A stretch of 64,000 bases of DNA from Halioglobus sp. (lineage in GTDB: Bacteria; Pseudomonadota; Gammaproteobacteria; Pseudomonadales; Halieaceae). The stretch spans positions 1-64,000 of the forward strand of contig JAGRIE010000013.1 of NCBI GenBank assembly GCA_020443425.1, read 5' to 3'. A model generated the notes under the pieces. That model was not told the origin of the DNA. It ran no database searches and worked only from the letters and a program-made list of their open reading frames with translations. Of this stretch, positions 24,913-33,471 are shown piece by piece (position 1 is the stretch's first letter; each line of letters starts with the position of its first letter). Position numbers and translations under genes: made by a program.

Positions 24913-27711
24913 ATGGTTAAACAAAAGTTGTTTATTGCACTACTGGTGCCTCTCATCGGCGGTGTCGTCGGCTGTGGTGGCAGTGATGGCGACAACGTCA
25001 ATATCACCAATGAGTTCGGCAGTTCGAGCAGTTCCAGCTCTTCCAGCGGTGGTGGTGACTGTTCGCAGGTGATCGCTGCAGAATTCGTCGATTTCAACTC
25101 TGACTGTTCGGTGGGTACGCTCTCCGGCCAGATTACAGAGGACTACACGCTGATAAGCGATGTGCAATGGCGTCTCGACGGCACCGTCACCGTGGGTGAC
25201 GGCAACAGGACTATCACCAGTTCGGCCGATGTACAGGCAATTCGTGATGCTGGTGTCACACTGACCATTGAGCCCGGCACGGATATCCGCGCTTTCGACA
25301 CCGGCACCCTGCTGGTCACGCGTGGCTCCATGTTGATGGCTGAAGGCAGTGCCTCGCAACCGATTACCTTCAGCAGCCTCGACGACAACTACGACGGACT
25401 CGGTGAATGGGGCGGCGTAGTCATCCAGGGCTTCGCGCCCCAGTACGGGCAGGGCGATACCGGCCCCTGCTATGGCACAGGTGATGTCTGCAACGTCGAG
25501 GGCGAGGGCGGCACGGATGTGTCGGTCTATGGCGGTAACGATCCCGCTGATAACTCCGGAGCACTGCGCTATGTGCGTATCGCTGAGGGCGGTCTCGTGG
25601 CCGGTCCCAACAATGAAGTCAACGGCCTGACGCTGCAGGGCGTCGGTTATGGCACGCAGCTGGAGTATATCCAGGTGCACAATAACCTGGATGACGGCAT
25701 CGAGTGGTTTGGTGGCACGGTAAACCTGAAGTATGCCGTACTGACCAGCAATGACGACGACGATATTGATTACGATGAAGGCTATATGGGTAATATCCAG
25801 TACGTTCTCATCGAGAAAAACAATATCAATGACGCACCACAGGGCTCCAATGACCCGCGCGGTATCGAGGCCAACTCCAGCGATGCCGATTACGTTCCGC
25901 AGACGGAAGCGGTGCTGGCCAACTTCACCATTATTGGCGGCAAGGTCAACAACAACGCATCTTCTGCGCAGGGCGAACAGCCCGGTATGCGTCTGCGAGG
26001 TGCGGTCAAGACCGCGATCTACAATACATCCGTCAGCAATTTCAATATCGGCTGTGTGCGGATAGACAACGCCGATGTGAATGGTGATGGCTCTGTTATC
26101 GTACCCACAGTGATAGGTATGGAGAACTTCCTGGGTGATTGTCAGGACGGCTTGTTCCAGAAGCTGTCACCGGATGTCGAGGACAATGTCGGTGCGCTGG
26201 TGTTGACGTACAGCGATACCATGGCTATCCAGGAGAGCCAGGCGCAGTTGGATATGGCGCCGACGATCAATGCCGTGAATAACGGCTCCGGCTTTGTGTT
26301 TGACCAAACTGATTTTATCGGTGCGGTTGATCCCAATGGCGATGGCTGGTGGCAGGGCTGGACACTGCCCGGCACTGTTACCGAGCTGGAACCTGTGCAG
26401 CCGGCTTCCTTTGTCACCTGTAGCGACGACGCTTCCTCCTGCACCATATCCGGTACTGTCGATGAAGATTACACGATGGTTGCCGGCGTCGAATGGCGAC
26501 TGGACGGCGAGGTTGTCGTCGGCAGTGGTAACGTGACTGTTGCCAACGACGCCGACGTGCAGGCCATCCGCAATGCCGGCGTCACTCTCACGATCCGTCC
26601 CGGGGTGGAAGTGCGCGCCTTCGATACCGGTTCGCTGATTGTGACCCGCGGTTCCAGGCTGCATGCGGTGGGCTCACCGGCGGCGCCTATCACCTTTAGC
26701 AGCCTGAACGATGACGACTATGACGGTGAAGGCGAGTGGGGCGGTGTGATCCTGCAGGGCTTCGCACCGCAGTACGGCCAGGGCGGCACCGGTCCATGCT
26801 ACGGCACGGGTACTGTCTGTAACGTCAAGGGCGAGGGCGGTACTATCGTCGGTAACTACGGCGGTAACGACCCGGCTGATGACAGCGGAGCGCTGCGCTA
26901 TGTGCGGATTGCCGAAGGTGGCAAAGTCGCCGGGCCGAACAATGAGATCAATGGCCTGACCCTGCAAGGTGTGGGATATGGTACCGAGATCAATTACGTG
27001 CAGGTGCACAATAACCTCGACGATGGTATCGAGTGGTTTGGAGGCACGGTGAACGCGACCCACATCGTACTCACCAATAACGATGACGATGATATCGACT
27101 ACGACGAAGGCTACAAAGGCAATATCCAGTACGCCATTGTTCGCAAGAACCCCAACAAGTCTGCGCCCACAGGTAGCAACGACCCTCGCGGTATCGAAGC
27201 GAACTCCAGCGATGCTGACTACGTTCCGGAAACGGAGGCCGTGCTGGCAAACGTCCTGATATTGGGTAGTGCCATGAACAACAACGCCTCGTCCGCAAAT
27301 GGTCAACAACCCGGTATGCGACTGCGCGGCGCGGTGACCACCAGTATCTACAACTCGGCGGTGCGGGACTTCGATACCGGTTGTATCCGCATCGACGATG
27401 CTGTGTTGACTAACACCACAGTCAACTCGGACATCACGCTGGTGAACGTCCCGGGTGCCTGCCTGGATGGCTACTATGACAAGCGTCCAGCAAACACGGC
27501 AGTAAACGCCGGTGAAGCCGCTGTGACGGTGGACTCGGCCTACGCCCTGACCAACCCTTCAGCCAATGTGATGGCGCCGGGCATCCCGGCACAGGATAAC
27601 GGCTCCGGATTTGTGTTCGATAACACCGACTATATCGGTGCGGTCGAGCCAGGTACTGACCCGGATGACGCCTGGTGGGCTGGCTGGATTATCGAGGGCT
27701 CACTCGACTAG
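24913..27711 (+). CDS. Duplicated beta-helix-like surface lipoprotein
   Basis: This 932-aa protein has a lipoprotein signal (lipobox VVGC near residue 22), a Ser/Gly linker and two homologous halves of about 442 residues, the first starting near residue 56 and the second near 498. Each half has a short Cys-pair start, an extended beta-helix-like body with motifs such as GEWGGVVIQGFAPQYGQG, and a CxxxxxxC loop (GPCYGTGDVC). An acidic loop (NDDDDIDYDEG, about residues 280-290 and 722-732) could bind Ca2+, and a closing DGSGFVFDxTDYIGAV-like segment follows. Single-copy relatives are common beside TonB receptors in marine bacteria but are usually annotated hypothetical. It follows the receptor gene on the same strand with AGGA 8 nt before the ATG and is likely co-transcribed. 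The function as ligand capture or hydrolysis is inferred. Confidence 0.7.
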   Translation: MVKQKLFIALLVPLIGGVVGCGGSDGDNVNITNEFGSSSSSSSSSGGGDCSQVIAAEFVDFNSDCSVGTLSGQITEDYTLISDVQWRLDGTVTVGDGNRTITSSADVQAIRDAGVTLTIEPGTDIRAFDTGTLLVTRGSMLMAEGSASQPITFSSLDDNYDGLGEWGGVVIQGFAPQYGQGDTGPCYGTGDVCNVEGEGGTDVSVYGGNDPADNSGALRYVRIAEGGLVAGPNNEVNGLTLQGVGYGTQLEYIQVHNNLDDGIEWFGGTVNLKYAVLTSNDDDDIDYDEGYMGNIQYVLIEKNNINDAPQGSNDPRGIEANSSDADYVPQTEAVLANFTIIGGKVNNNASSAQGEQPGMRLRGAVKTAIYNTSVSNFNIGCVRIDNADVNGDGSVIVPTVIGMENFLGDCQDGLFQKLSPDVEDNVGALVLTYSDTMAIQESQAQLDMAPTINAVNNGSGFVFDQTDFIGAVDPNGDGWWQGWTLPGTVTELEPVQPASFVTCSDDASSCTISGTVDEDYTMVAGVEWRLDGEVVVGSGNVTVANDADVQAIRNAGVTLTIRPGVEVRAFDTGSLIVTRGSRLHAVGSPAAPITFSSLNDDDYDGEGEWGGVILQGFAPQYGQGGTGPCYGTGTVCNVKGEGGTIVGNYGGNDPADDSGALRYVRIAEGGKVAGPNNEINGLTLQGVGYGTEINYVQVHNNLDDGIEWFGGTVNATHIVLTNNDDDDIDYDEGYKGNIQYAIVRKNPNKSAPTGSNDPRGIEANSSDADYVPETEAVLANVLILGSAMNNNASSANGQQPGMRLRGAVTTSIYNSAVRDFDTGCIRIDDAVLTNTTVNSDITLVNVPGACLDGYYDKRPANTAVNAGEAAVTVDSAYALTNPSANVMAPGIPAQDNGSGFVFDNTDYIGAVEPGTDPDDAWWAGWIIEGSLD
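25078..27708 (+). repeat. Internal gene duplication, offset 1326 bp
   Basis: Equivalent codons of the two halves of the lipoprotein are offset by 1326 bp (442 codons), for example the EDYT motif at 25138 and 26464. Protein identity is high through the whole unit but codons have diverged, so the duplication is old enough to have accumulated silent changes and is maintained in frame. Confidence 0.85.
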
Positions 27712-27742
27712 GCATTCAAATCCCACTCCAGGGATACCTTGG

Positions 27743-27771
27743 GCCGCGCTGTTACAGCGCGGCTTTTTTTT
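27743..27771 (+). terminator. Intrinsic terminator of the TonB receptor / lipoprotein operon
   Basis: Stem GCCGCGCTG (27743-27751) and CAGCGCGGC (27755-27763) with a 3-nt loop is followed by eight T (27764-27771). It lies 32 bp after the lipoprotein stop. This is the clearest rho-independent terminator in the window. Confidence 0.9.
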
Positions 27772-27780
27772 GCCTTTTTT

Positions 27781-28572
27781 TCAAGCGTGAAGATGCCGGT
27801 CCCGTATCTTCTGCAGCGCCACCGCGTCGTTGCTGAATATCCATTCGATACCGCGATTGAGCTCCCGGAACAGGCAGTTCCTTGAGCGTGGGAAGCCGGT
27901 GCCCAGTTGCTGTCGATGTGCCTCATGGTGCTGCATCAGACGGTTGTTGAGCAGCAGGTAGTGCCCTCCGAAACCACCGTAGCCGCGCTCGATCGCATGT
28001 GCGCTGATGGCGCTGACATTGGTCTCCGCCACCGGGAAAAAGCACTCGTTCGGCAAGAAGTCCAGCGGCTCGAACACCGCCGGATCCAGTGACAGTATGT
28101 GGAAGTCATCCACCGGTGCCAGCGGTGACAGCAGCGTGCGCAGTGTCTCGCACTGTCGCTCAGGCTGCGGCCACGGCTCCGCCTTTATCTCCAGCATCAG
28201 GTGGGTATTGCCTCCGAACTGCTGAATCACATCCTGCAGGCTGGGAATGTCGGGAACCACAGCGCGCAACTGCTCGCGGGTCATCGCGCTGACCGGGGCT
28301 TTTTCGCCGAATACCCGCGCCGGACTGGCATCGTGGCAGATGACCGGTACCAGGTCGGCTGTCCAGCGAATATCGCACTCGATACCCCATACACCGGCAT
28401 CCCGGGCCTGTGAAAATGCCTGCAGTGTGTTTTCCATCACCGTCTTGTTGTCGTGTTCGCCGCGGTGCGAAATGATCTTGCAGCGCTGCAGTGCCGCGCG
28501 CTCGGGGACCGGGCGGGGGATGGCCGCCATGATTGAATCGACGACGGCCATCGGAATATCGAGTAAACTCAT
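27781..28572 (-). CDS. Glycerophosphodiester phosphodiesterase, cytoplasmic type
   Basis: This 263-aa protein shows the GDPD TIM-barrel signatures: ISHRGEHDNKTVMENTLQAF (catalytic His of HRG near residue 36), ECDIRWTADLVPVICHD (metal-binding Glu/Asp and second His), LMLEIKAE and the closing GIEWIFSND. It hydrolyses glycerophosphodiesters to glycerol-3-phosphate and an alcohol. No signal peptide is visible, so it is probably cytosolic. It converges with the Pho-controlled lipoprotein gene and is divergent from an MFS transporter gene (88 bp gap). A second, secreted GDPD is encoded 2 kb away. I see no Pho box in its own upstream gap. Confidence 0.88.
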   Translation of the reverse strand: MSLLDIPMAVVDSIMAAIPRPVPERAALQRCKIISHRGEHDNKTVMENTLQAFSQARDAGVWGIECDIRWTADLVPVICHDASPARVFGEKAPVSAMTREQLRAVVPDIPSLQDVIQQFGGNTHLMLEIKAEPWPQPERQCETLRTLLSPLAPVDDFHILSLDPAVFEPLDFLPNECFFPVAETNVSAISAHAIERGYGGFGGHYLLLNNRLMQHHEAHRQQLGTGFPRSRNCLFRELNRGIEWIFSNDAVALQKIRDRHLHA

Positions 28573-28660
28573 GGGCTATCTACACTGACCAGTTCAAGAG
28601 ACGGACACTGATGGTAGCCCTTGTGTGCTGTCTGGGTAAATGGAGCGGCAACGGGATTTC

Positions 28661-29995
28661 ATGACAGACTCAACTGAGCAGGCCAGGCCTGAGGCGTTCA
28701 CCCACCCCGCCAGCAACCGCGAGCTGGCAGCCTGGGCATTCTACGATTTTGCCAATTCCGGCTATACCACGGTTGTGATGACGACCGTGTACAGCGCCTA
28801 TTTTGTCGGTGTGATAGCGGCGGGGCTCGATGAGCAGTCACCCGGGACGGCGACATTGCTGTGGACACTGGCCATTGGTGCCGCCAACCTCTTTGTGCTG
28901 CTCGCCGGCCCGGTGGTTGGCGCGATGGCCGATCATCGGGCGCGCAAGAAGCGCTACCTGCTGGTGTCGTCGGTGCTGTGTGTCGCGGGCACGGTGGGCC
29001 TGGCCTGGGTCGGTCCCAACGAAGTGGCTGCGGCAATGGTGTTGCTGGTGGTGGCGACCATTGCATTTGCGATGGGGGAGAACCTGATCGCCGCCTTCCT
29101 GCCGGAAATCGCCCATCGCGACGGCATGGGGCGGGTCTCGGGCTACGGCTGGAGCCTGGGGTATTTCGGCGGTCTGCTGACACTGGGTGCCTGCCTGATG
29201 TATATCAACTGGGCAGGTGATAACGGCTTCGGCGCCACCGACTATGTCCCTGTCGCACTGCTGATTACAGCGGTGATATTTGCTGTCACCGCCTGTCCCA
29301 CTTTCCTGTGGTTGCGTGAGCGGGCGCAACCCCGGCCAGCCATCGATGGTGTCTCCTATCTCAAGGCCGGTTTTTCGCAGGTGCAGAAGACACTGCGCCA
29401 CGCCGCGCACATGCCCGACCTGTTTCGCTTTCTGCAATGCCTGACGCTGTTCCAGGCCGGCGTTGCCACCGTGGTTGTGGTGGCGGCTATCTATGCGCAG
29501 GAGGAAATGGGTTTTGATACGCAGCAGCTGATCACATTGATTATGGTGGTCAACCTGACAGCGGCCATCGGCGCCTTCGCCTTCGGGCACGCGCAGGACT
29601 ATTTCGGCTCGGTGCGCAGCCTGGCAGTGGCGCTGCTGGTGTGGGTGGCGGCGATCGTGGTGACACTGCTGGCTGACGAGCCATCTGATCTCTGGCTGGC
29701 AGGTAACCTGATGGGGCTTGCGATGGGGGCAACACAGGCCGGTGGGCGCGCATTGATTGCGCAACTGACCCCGGCGTCACGCAATGCGGAGATTTTCGGC
29801 CTGTGGGGGTTGGCCAACCGGGCCGCCGCTATTCTCGGCCCGGTCAGCTATGGCGTGATCAGCGAAGTCACTGATGGCAACTATCCGGTCGCCATGCTGT
29901 CCACGCTGACGTTTTTCGTACTGGGTCTGCTGCTGCTGTTCACCGTGGACGAGCAGCGCGGCAAGGCCGCTGCCGCGGCACTCGGTGGGGCGTAG
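28661..29995 (+). CDS. MFS transporter, UMF1 (Atg22-like) family
   Basis: This 444-aa, 12-helix protein has the UMF1 hallmark near its start (ELAAWAFYDFANSGYTTVVMTTVYSAYF) and the loop MADHRARKKRYLLVSS typical of MFS. UMF1 proteins are related to yeast Atg22, which exports amino acids from the vacuole; bacterial substrates are mostly unknown. It is divergent from a glycerophosphodiester phosphodiesterase, so uptake of a hydrolysis product is possible but unproven. I chose the ATG at 28661 with ACGGGA just before it; an ATG at 28640 is an alternative. Confidence 0.85.
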   Translation: MTDSTEQARPEAFTHPASNRELAAWAFYDFANSGYTTVVMTTVYSAYFVGVIAAGLDEQSPGTATLLWTLAIGAANLFVLLAGPVVGAMADHRARKKRYLLVSSVLCVAGTVGLAWVGPNEVAAAMVLLVVATIAFAMGENLIAAFLPEIAHRDGMGRVSGYGWSLGYFGGLLTLGACLMYINWAGDNGFGATDYVPVALLITAVIFAVTACPTFLWLRERAQPRPAIDGVSYLKAGFSQVQKTLRHAAHMPDLFRFLQCLTLFQAGVATVVVVAAIYAQEEMGFDTQQLITLIMVVNLTAAIGAFAFGHAQDYFGSVRSLAVALLVWVAAIVVTLLADEPSDLWLAGNLMGLAMGATQAGGRALIAQLTPASRNAEIFGLWGLANRAAAILGPVSYGVISEVTDGNYPVAMLSTLTFFVLGLLLLFTVDEQRGKAAAAALGGA

Positions 29996-30022
29996 CGTCT
30001 CACGCCCCGGTGTGGAGCGCGG

Positions 30023-30418
30023 CTAGTTGGTGCTGAGCGCCAGATAGAAAAAGTACATGCAGATGCCGTAGCTGCCGAGAAACAGCAGCGAGCGCAGCTT
30101 GTCGACATTGCCGATGTACGCGGGGATGTAGGCGATCCGCAGGGCGATGAACACCATGACCAGTGTGGATACGCTGCGCAGGTCGACGCCGCCGACAAAT
30201 AGCGCCAGTATCGCCGCACTGTATACCGCCAGCGCTTCCCAGCTGTTGCCCTGGGCCGCTACCGCCCTGGCGCCGGGCCCTGTGAGCTGTTGCCACTGGT
30301 TGCGCGGTTCCTTGTTGTCCACGCTGCCCAGTTGCTGCTGGCGGTAGTATCCGCCGATCCAGGAACAGACGATAGGCAGGATACAGAGGATTAACAGGCT
30401 GCTGATAATGGTGTTCAT
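30023..30418 (-). CDS. MAPEG-family membrane protein
   Basis: This 131-aa protein has four hydrophobic segments (about residues 1-22, 62-78, 83-102 and 110-128). It has the MAPEG pattern: GPGARAVAAQGNSWEALAVYSAAI after the first loop and RIAYIPAYIGNVDKLRSLLF before the last helix. The eukaryotic family includes membrane glutathione transferases and leukotriene synthase; bacterial members of this size are mostly uncharacterised. It is followed by a secreted GDPD gene upstream on the same strand with a 67-bp gap and may be in one transcript. Confidence 0.85.
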   Translation of the reverse strand: MNTIISSLLILCILPIVCSWIGGYYRQQQLGSVDNKEPRNQWQQLTGPGARAVAAQGNSWEALAVYSAAILALFVGGVDLRSVSTLVMVFIALRIAYIPAYIGNVDKLRSLLFLGSYGICMYFFYLALSTN

Positions 30419-30485
30419 AAATGGTGTTCTCCGTTGTCATTATTGGTGGGGCCAGTGTGCGCCTTGATAGGCGGGAACGTCTTTT

Positions 30486-31877
30486 TTACTCGCACTGCCG
30501 CTTCTCCGGTGGTGTAGACAGGATGGCCTCCAGCAGCAGTGGCTTGTCGGTCATAATAGCATCCACCCCGAGGTCGATCATACGCAGCATTTCCTCGCAG
30601 GAGTTGACAGTCCACACCTGCACCGCGAGATTGACGGCATGGCTGTCGGCGATGAAATCGGGGGTGACGACCTCGAGGAAGAAATCATCGGGAATCTGCG
30701 GCCCGATCTGGCTGGTATCCGGTGGCACCTGGAAGGCGATGTGCTCTGGCACCGGTGGCATCACACCATCGCCAAGCGCCGCCAGCACCAGTTGCGTGCC
30801 CTGGTCCAGCGGTACCGATGTATAGACACACGGCGCCACCGCCTTGAAGTTATTGGCCGCCTCGTCGACAAAGGAGGCGGCGATGACGTCCGTGAAACGA
30901 CCGTAGCGTTGCAGCAGTGCGGCGATCTGCTGCTCATAGTCCCCGCTGCCGTCGAGGTCCGGTTTCAGCTCGATATTGATCAAATTGTTCGGAAAGCGCG
31001 CCAGTGCCTCCTCCAGGGTGGGGATGCGGAAATCCTCAGCGCTGTAGCCCGGGGGCGGTGGCTTGTCGCCGGTGGCGATGCCCCTGAAGTTGTAGTCCTG
31101 CGCCGGCCTGTCATGCAGTGTGCCCGCATCCTGCACAAACCAGTAGGCGGCGTCGAGCGCGCGCAGCTCAGCCAGTGTCAGGTCCACCACATTGCCCTCG
31201 CCATTGGTGGTGCGGTCCACATCGAGGTCGTGCAGGATAACCAGTTGATTGTCTTTGGTCTGGTAGACATCCATCTCCAGCACATCGGCACCGGCCCTGG
31301 CGGCTTCCGCATAGGCGTACAGTGTGTTCTCTGGAAAATCCGTGACACCGCCCCGGTGCGCGAAGTTCAATGGATCCCCGCCCTTCACCAGCCAGGGGTT
31401 GGGGTCCTTGCTGAATGGCGTATTGCAGGCGGTGTCGTCGTTGGCGATAGTGCCGATTGCGCTGGTGGCGGTGGGTGTCGCATTGCCGGTGGCGGTGATC
31501 TGCAGCGTGAAGGTCTCCGCCGCCTCCTCCTGCCCATCGCCAATCAGGTCCACTGCGATATGTCCCTCGATTGCGCCCGCAGGGATGTCAATCTCGCCAG
31601 CAGTTTGCAGGTAATCCTCATCCGCACTGGCTGTACCGGCTGCGGTCTGGTAGCTGACGTTGATGGGCTCGGGCTGCGGTTCGGTCAGCGTCACCCGGAA
31701 TACCAGCTGCCCCATCTCGCCGGCAGCGCCCTCGGGCGCGGTGGTTGGGACCACAGTCAGGGAGGAGGGTGCCGGTTGTGGCGCCGCGCCCGCGAAGTGC
31801 TGGTTTGAGCTGTCGGAACAGCCCAGCAGCGCCGCGGCGGCGAACAGGCTGGAGGCTGCTGCGGTCAAGGTTCTCAT
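30486..31877 (-). CDS. Secreted glycerophosphodiester phosphodiesterase lipoprotein with Calx-beta-like domain
   Basis: This 463-aa protein has a lipoprotein signal (lipobox ALLGC, Cys20) and an N-terminal Calx-beta-like domain (about residues 38-148, ending TIANDD). A GDPD domain follows: NFAHRGGVTDFPENTLYAY, LEMDVYQTKDNQLVILHD, NIELKPDLDGSG and GVDAIMTDKP. Calx-beta repeats bind Ca2+ and occur in secreted proteins; joined to GDPD they suggest extracellular or cell-surface use of phosphodiesters. The GDPD residues for metal and catalysis look complete. It is 4 kb from the Pho-controlled receptor genes, and I find no convincing Pho box in its own 69-bp upstream gap. Confidence 0.88.
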   Translation of the reverse strand: MRTLTAAASSLFAAAALLGCSDSSNQHFAGAAPQPAPSSLTVVPTTAPEGAAGEMGQLVFRVTLTEPQPEPINVSYQTAAGTASADEDYLQTAGEIDIPAGAIEGHIAVDLIGDGQEEAAETFTLQITATGNATPTATSAIGTIANDDTACNTPFSKDPNPWLVKGGDPLNFAHRGGVTDFPENTLYAYAEAARAGADVLEMDVYQTKDNQLVILHDLDVDRTTNGEGNVVDLTLAELRALDAAYWFVQDAGTLHDRPAQDYNFRGIATGDKPPPPGYSAEDFRIPTLEEALARFPNNLINIELKPDLDGSGDYEQQIAALLQRYGRFTDVIAASFVDEAANNFKAVAPCVYTSVPLDQGTQLVLAALGDGVMPPVPEHIAFQVPPDTSQIGPQIPDDFFLEVVTPDFIADSHAVNLAVQVWTVNSCEEMLRMIDLGVDAIMTDKPLLLEAILSTPPEKRQCE

Positions 31878-31946
31878 AGTGACCTCTTGTCTGAAATTAT
31901 TTGAGGTGAAGGATACAGTATATTGCAGCCGCTGATGACGTCGTTG

Positions 31947-32807
31947 CTAGACCTCGCGGATGTACGTTGCGACCAGCTCCGGCGCTTGCATGGGAATGAA
32001 GTGATTCATTTGCGGCAGGTATATTTCCCGGCAGTGTGGCAGTGCAGCGGCGAGGCCAGGCCAGGTCGGCGAGCTGCTCAGGTCAAAAGCATCCTCGTCG
32101 CCGGGAGCAGCCCGCAACAGGGTGACAGGCGTCACGATGTTCGGCAGCTCCTGCAAGATAATGTCATTGCCCTCCTGGTTGAGGTAAATCCCGGCCTCGT
32201 TGATCGGGTCGCAGGCCAGTTGGTACTCTGCGTTCGCATCGGTGGGCAGCAGGGCGTAGTCGCAGTAGTCGCGCAGTACCTCGGGCTGCCAGGTGTTGAA
32301 CGGGGCCCGCCCCTTGAACCGCTCGAACATCTCGCTGGCACCCTGCCAGGTATTCTTGCGCCGGCTCACCGGATGGTCGCTGGCATGCAGGGTGCCAGCG
32401 ACCGCCTTGAACGCGGCGTAGCGCTCTGGCGACATGATAACGGGATCGATCAGAATCAGGTGCCTGAAGCAGTCCGGCATGCGGGCAGCCGCGCGCGCCA
32501 CCAGGTGCCCACCAATCGAGTGCCCGACGCCGATAAGACGATTGAGGCCGAGTTTTTTGATCAGCTGGCAGATATCGCGTGTCATCAGGCCCCAGTCCGG
32601 AGACCCGTGGCTATCACTGGCCCCGTGAAAGCGCAGGTCTGCCGCGTAGATATGCCGCCCGGGAAGCTGCCTGACGACCTGGTTCCAGCAGCGACTGTGG
32701 AAGCCGGTGGCATGCAGTAACAGAATGGGGTCTCCGTCTCCCTGCCACTCCATTACAGCCATTGACATACCGTCGATATCGACGCGGGTTTCACGGGGTG
32801 TTTGCAT
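31947..32807 (-). CDS. Alpha/beta hydrolase
   Basis: This 286-aa protein has the alpha/beta-hydrolase plan: oxyanion region LLLHATGFHSRCW, nucleophile elbow GHSIGG (Ser97), an acidic residue after strand 6 (APGDEDAFD) and a catalytic His in QMNHFIPMQ near the C-terminus. There is no signal peptide, so it is probably cytoplasmic. The substrate may be an ester, an epoxide or a C-C bond and cannot be read from sequence. It belongs to a minus-strand run with GadB and others, spaced 50-70 bp, but no shared pathway is obvious. Confidence 0.85.
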   Translation of the reverse strand: MQTPRETRVDIDGMSMAVMEWQGDGDPILLLHATGFHSRCWNQVVRQLPGRHIYAADLRFHGASDSHGSPDWGLMTRDICQLIKKLGLNRLIGVGHSIGGHLVARAAARMPDCFRHLILIDPVIMSPERYAAFKAVAGTLHASDHPVSRRKNTWQGASEMFERFKGRAPFNTWQPEVLRDYCDYALLPTDANAEYQLACDPINEAGIYLNQEGNDIILQELPNIVTPVTLLRAAPGDEDAFDLSSSPTWPGLAAALPHCREIYLPQMNHFIPMQAPELVATYIREV

Positions 32808-32857
32808 ACCTGGAGTCTGCCTTTGAGCAATTGATACAGTGAGATTGCCGGTGGCGG

Positions 32858-33382
32858 TCAGCGCAGCGCTGCCCTGACCTTGGGATCGTAGCTCCTGCGG
32901 ATAAGCGAGGCCGGGTAGTCGTAGTCCGGCTGCTGATACGGCACAGGAGACAGCAGGGGCGGCCTGGCGACAGGGTGTGTCGGCCGTTTCGGATTGCGCC
33001 AGCGCCGCTGCACAGGATAGGGGTAGTAATAGGGGTAAACCGTGCTGGAATCGTCTATGTCCGCAGTGTCCTGCGATGACCGCGCGGCGTAGGACTGCGC
33101 CTCCATTTGCCGCAGTTCGGCGCGATGCTTTTCCCGGGCCATGCGATCGGCGACCATGCGATCGGTGGTTTCGCGCATGTCACGGAGGCGCTCTGCCGTT
33201 GACGCGCCGGGAGCCGCTGGCGGCACCTCGATTTCGATTGTCTCCACCAACACATCACCCTGCGGCAGGGTGTCGGAGAAACTGACGGCACCGCTTTCAT
33301 CGACAGACCGGTAGACTGTCTCCGCGGACACCGGCAGACCGCACAGCAGTAAGAGCGCGCACAGCCAGTGATATTTTTTCAT
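32858..33382 (-). CDS. Secreted DUF4124-like protein
   Basis: This 174-aa protein has a signal peptide (MKKYHWLCALLLLCGLPVSA). A DUF4124-type short domain follows (ETVYRSVDESGAVSFSDTLPQGDVLVETIEI), in which a WD/YR-like strand-turn-strand is conserved. A charged helix of about 45 residues comes next (ERLRDMRETTDRMVADRMAREKHR), then a Pro/Tyr-rich tail. DUF4124 proteins are periplasmic and of unknown function. The ATG at 33382 has AGGA 10 nt upstream; the ATG at 33391 is an alternative with the Shine-Dalgarno too close. It is 89 bp downstream of GadB. Confidence 0.7.
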   Translation of the reverse strand: MKKYHWLCALLLLCGLPVSAETVYRSVDESGAVSFSDTLPQGDVLVETIEIEVPPAAPGASTAERLRDMRETTDRMVADRMAREKHRAELRQMEAQSYAARSSQDTADIDDSSTVYPYYYPYPVQRRWRNPKRPTHPVARPPLLSPVPYQQPDYDYPASLIRRSYDPKVRAALR

Positions 33383-33471
33383 CGGTTCCATGTCCTGAAG
33401 TATAGATACCGGCATTGCGCACAACAATCCCTCCAGCCCGCTGCCGCCTCGCAGCGGGTCGCGCGACCGGC

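Noticed and set aside
28573..28660. Possible Pho box between the cytoplasmic GDPD and the UMF1 transporter
   Set aside because: No pair of CTGTCAT-like half-sites with 4-nt spacing is present on either strand.
30639..31808. A 389-aa plus-strand frame over the GDPD lipoprotein
   Set aside because: It lies antisense to a gene with complete GDPD motifs and has no signal, domain or start evidence.
31878..31946. Possible Pho box before the secreted GDPD
   Set aside because: The best match has only one recognisable half-site (CTGTATC) and no second at the right spacing.
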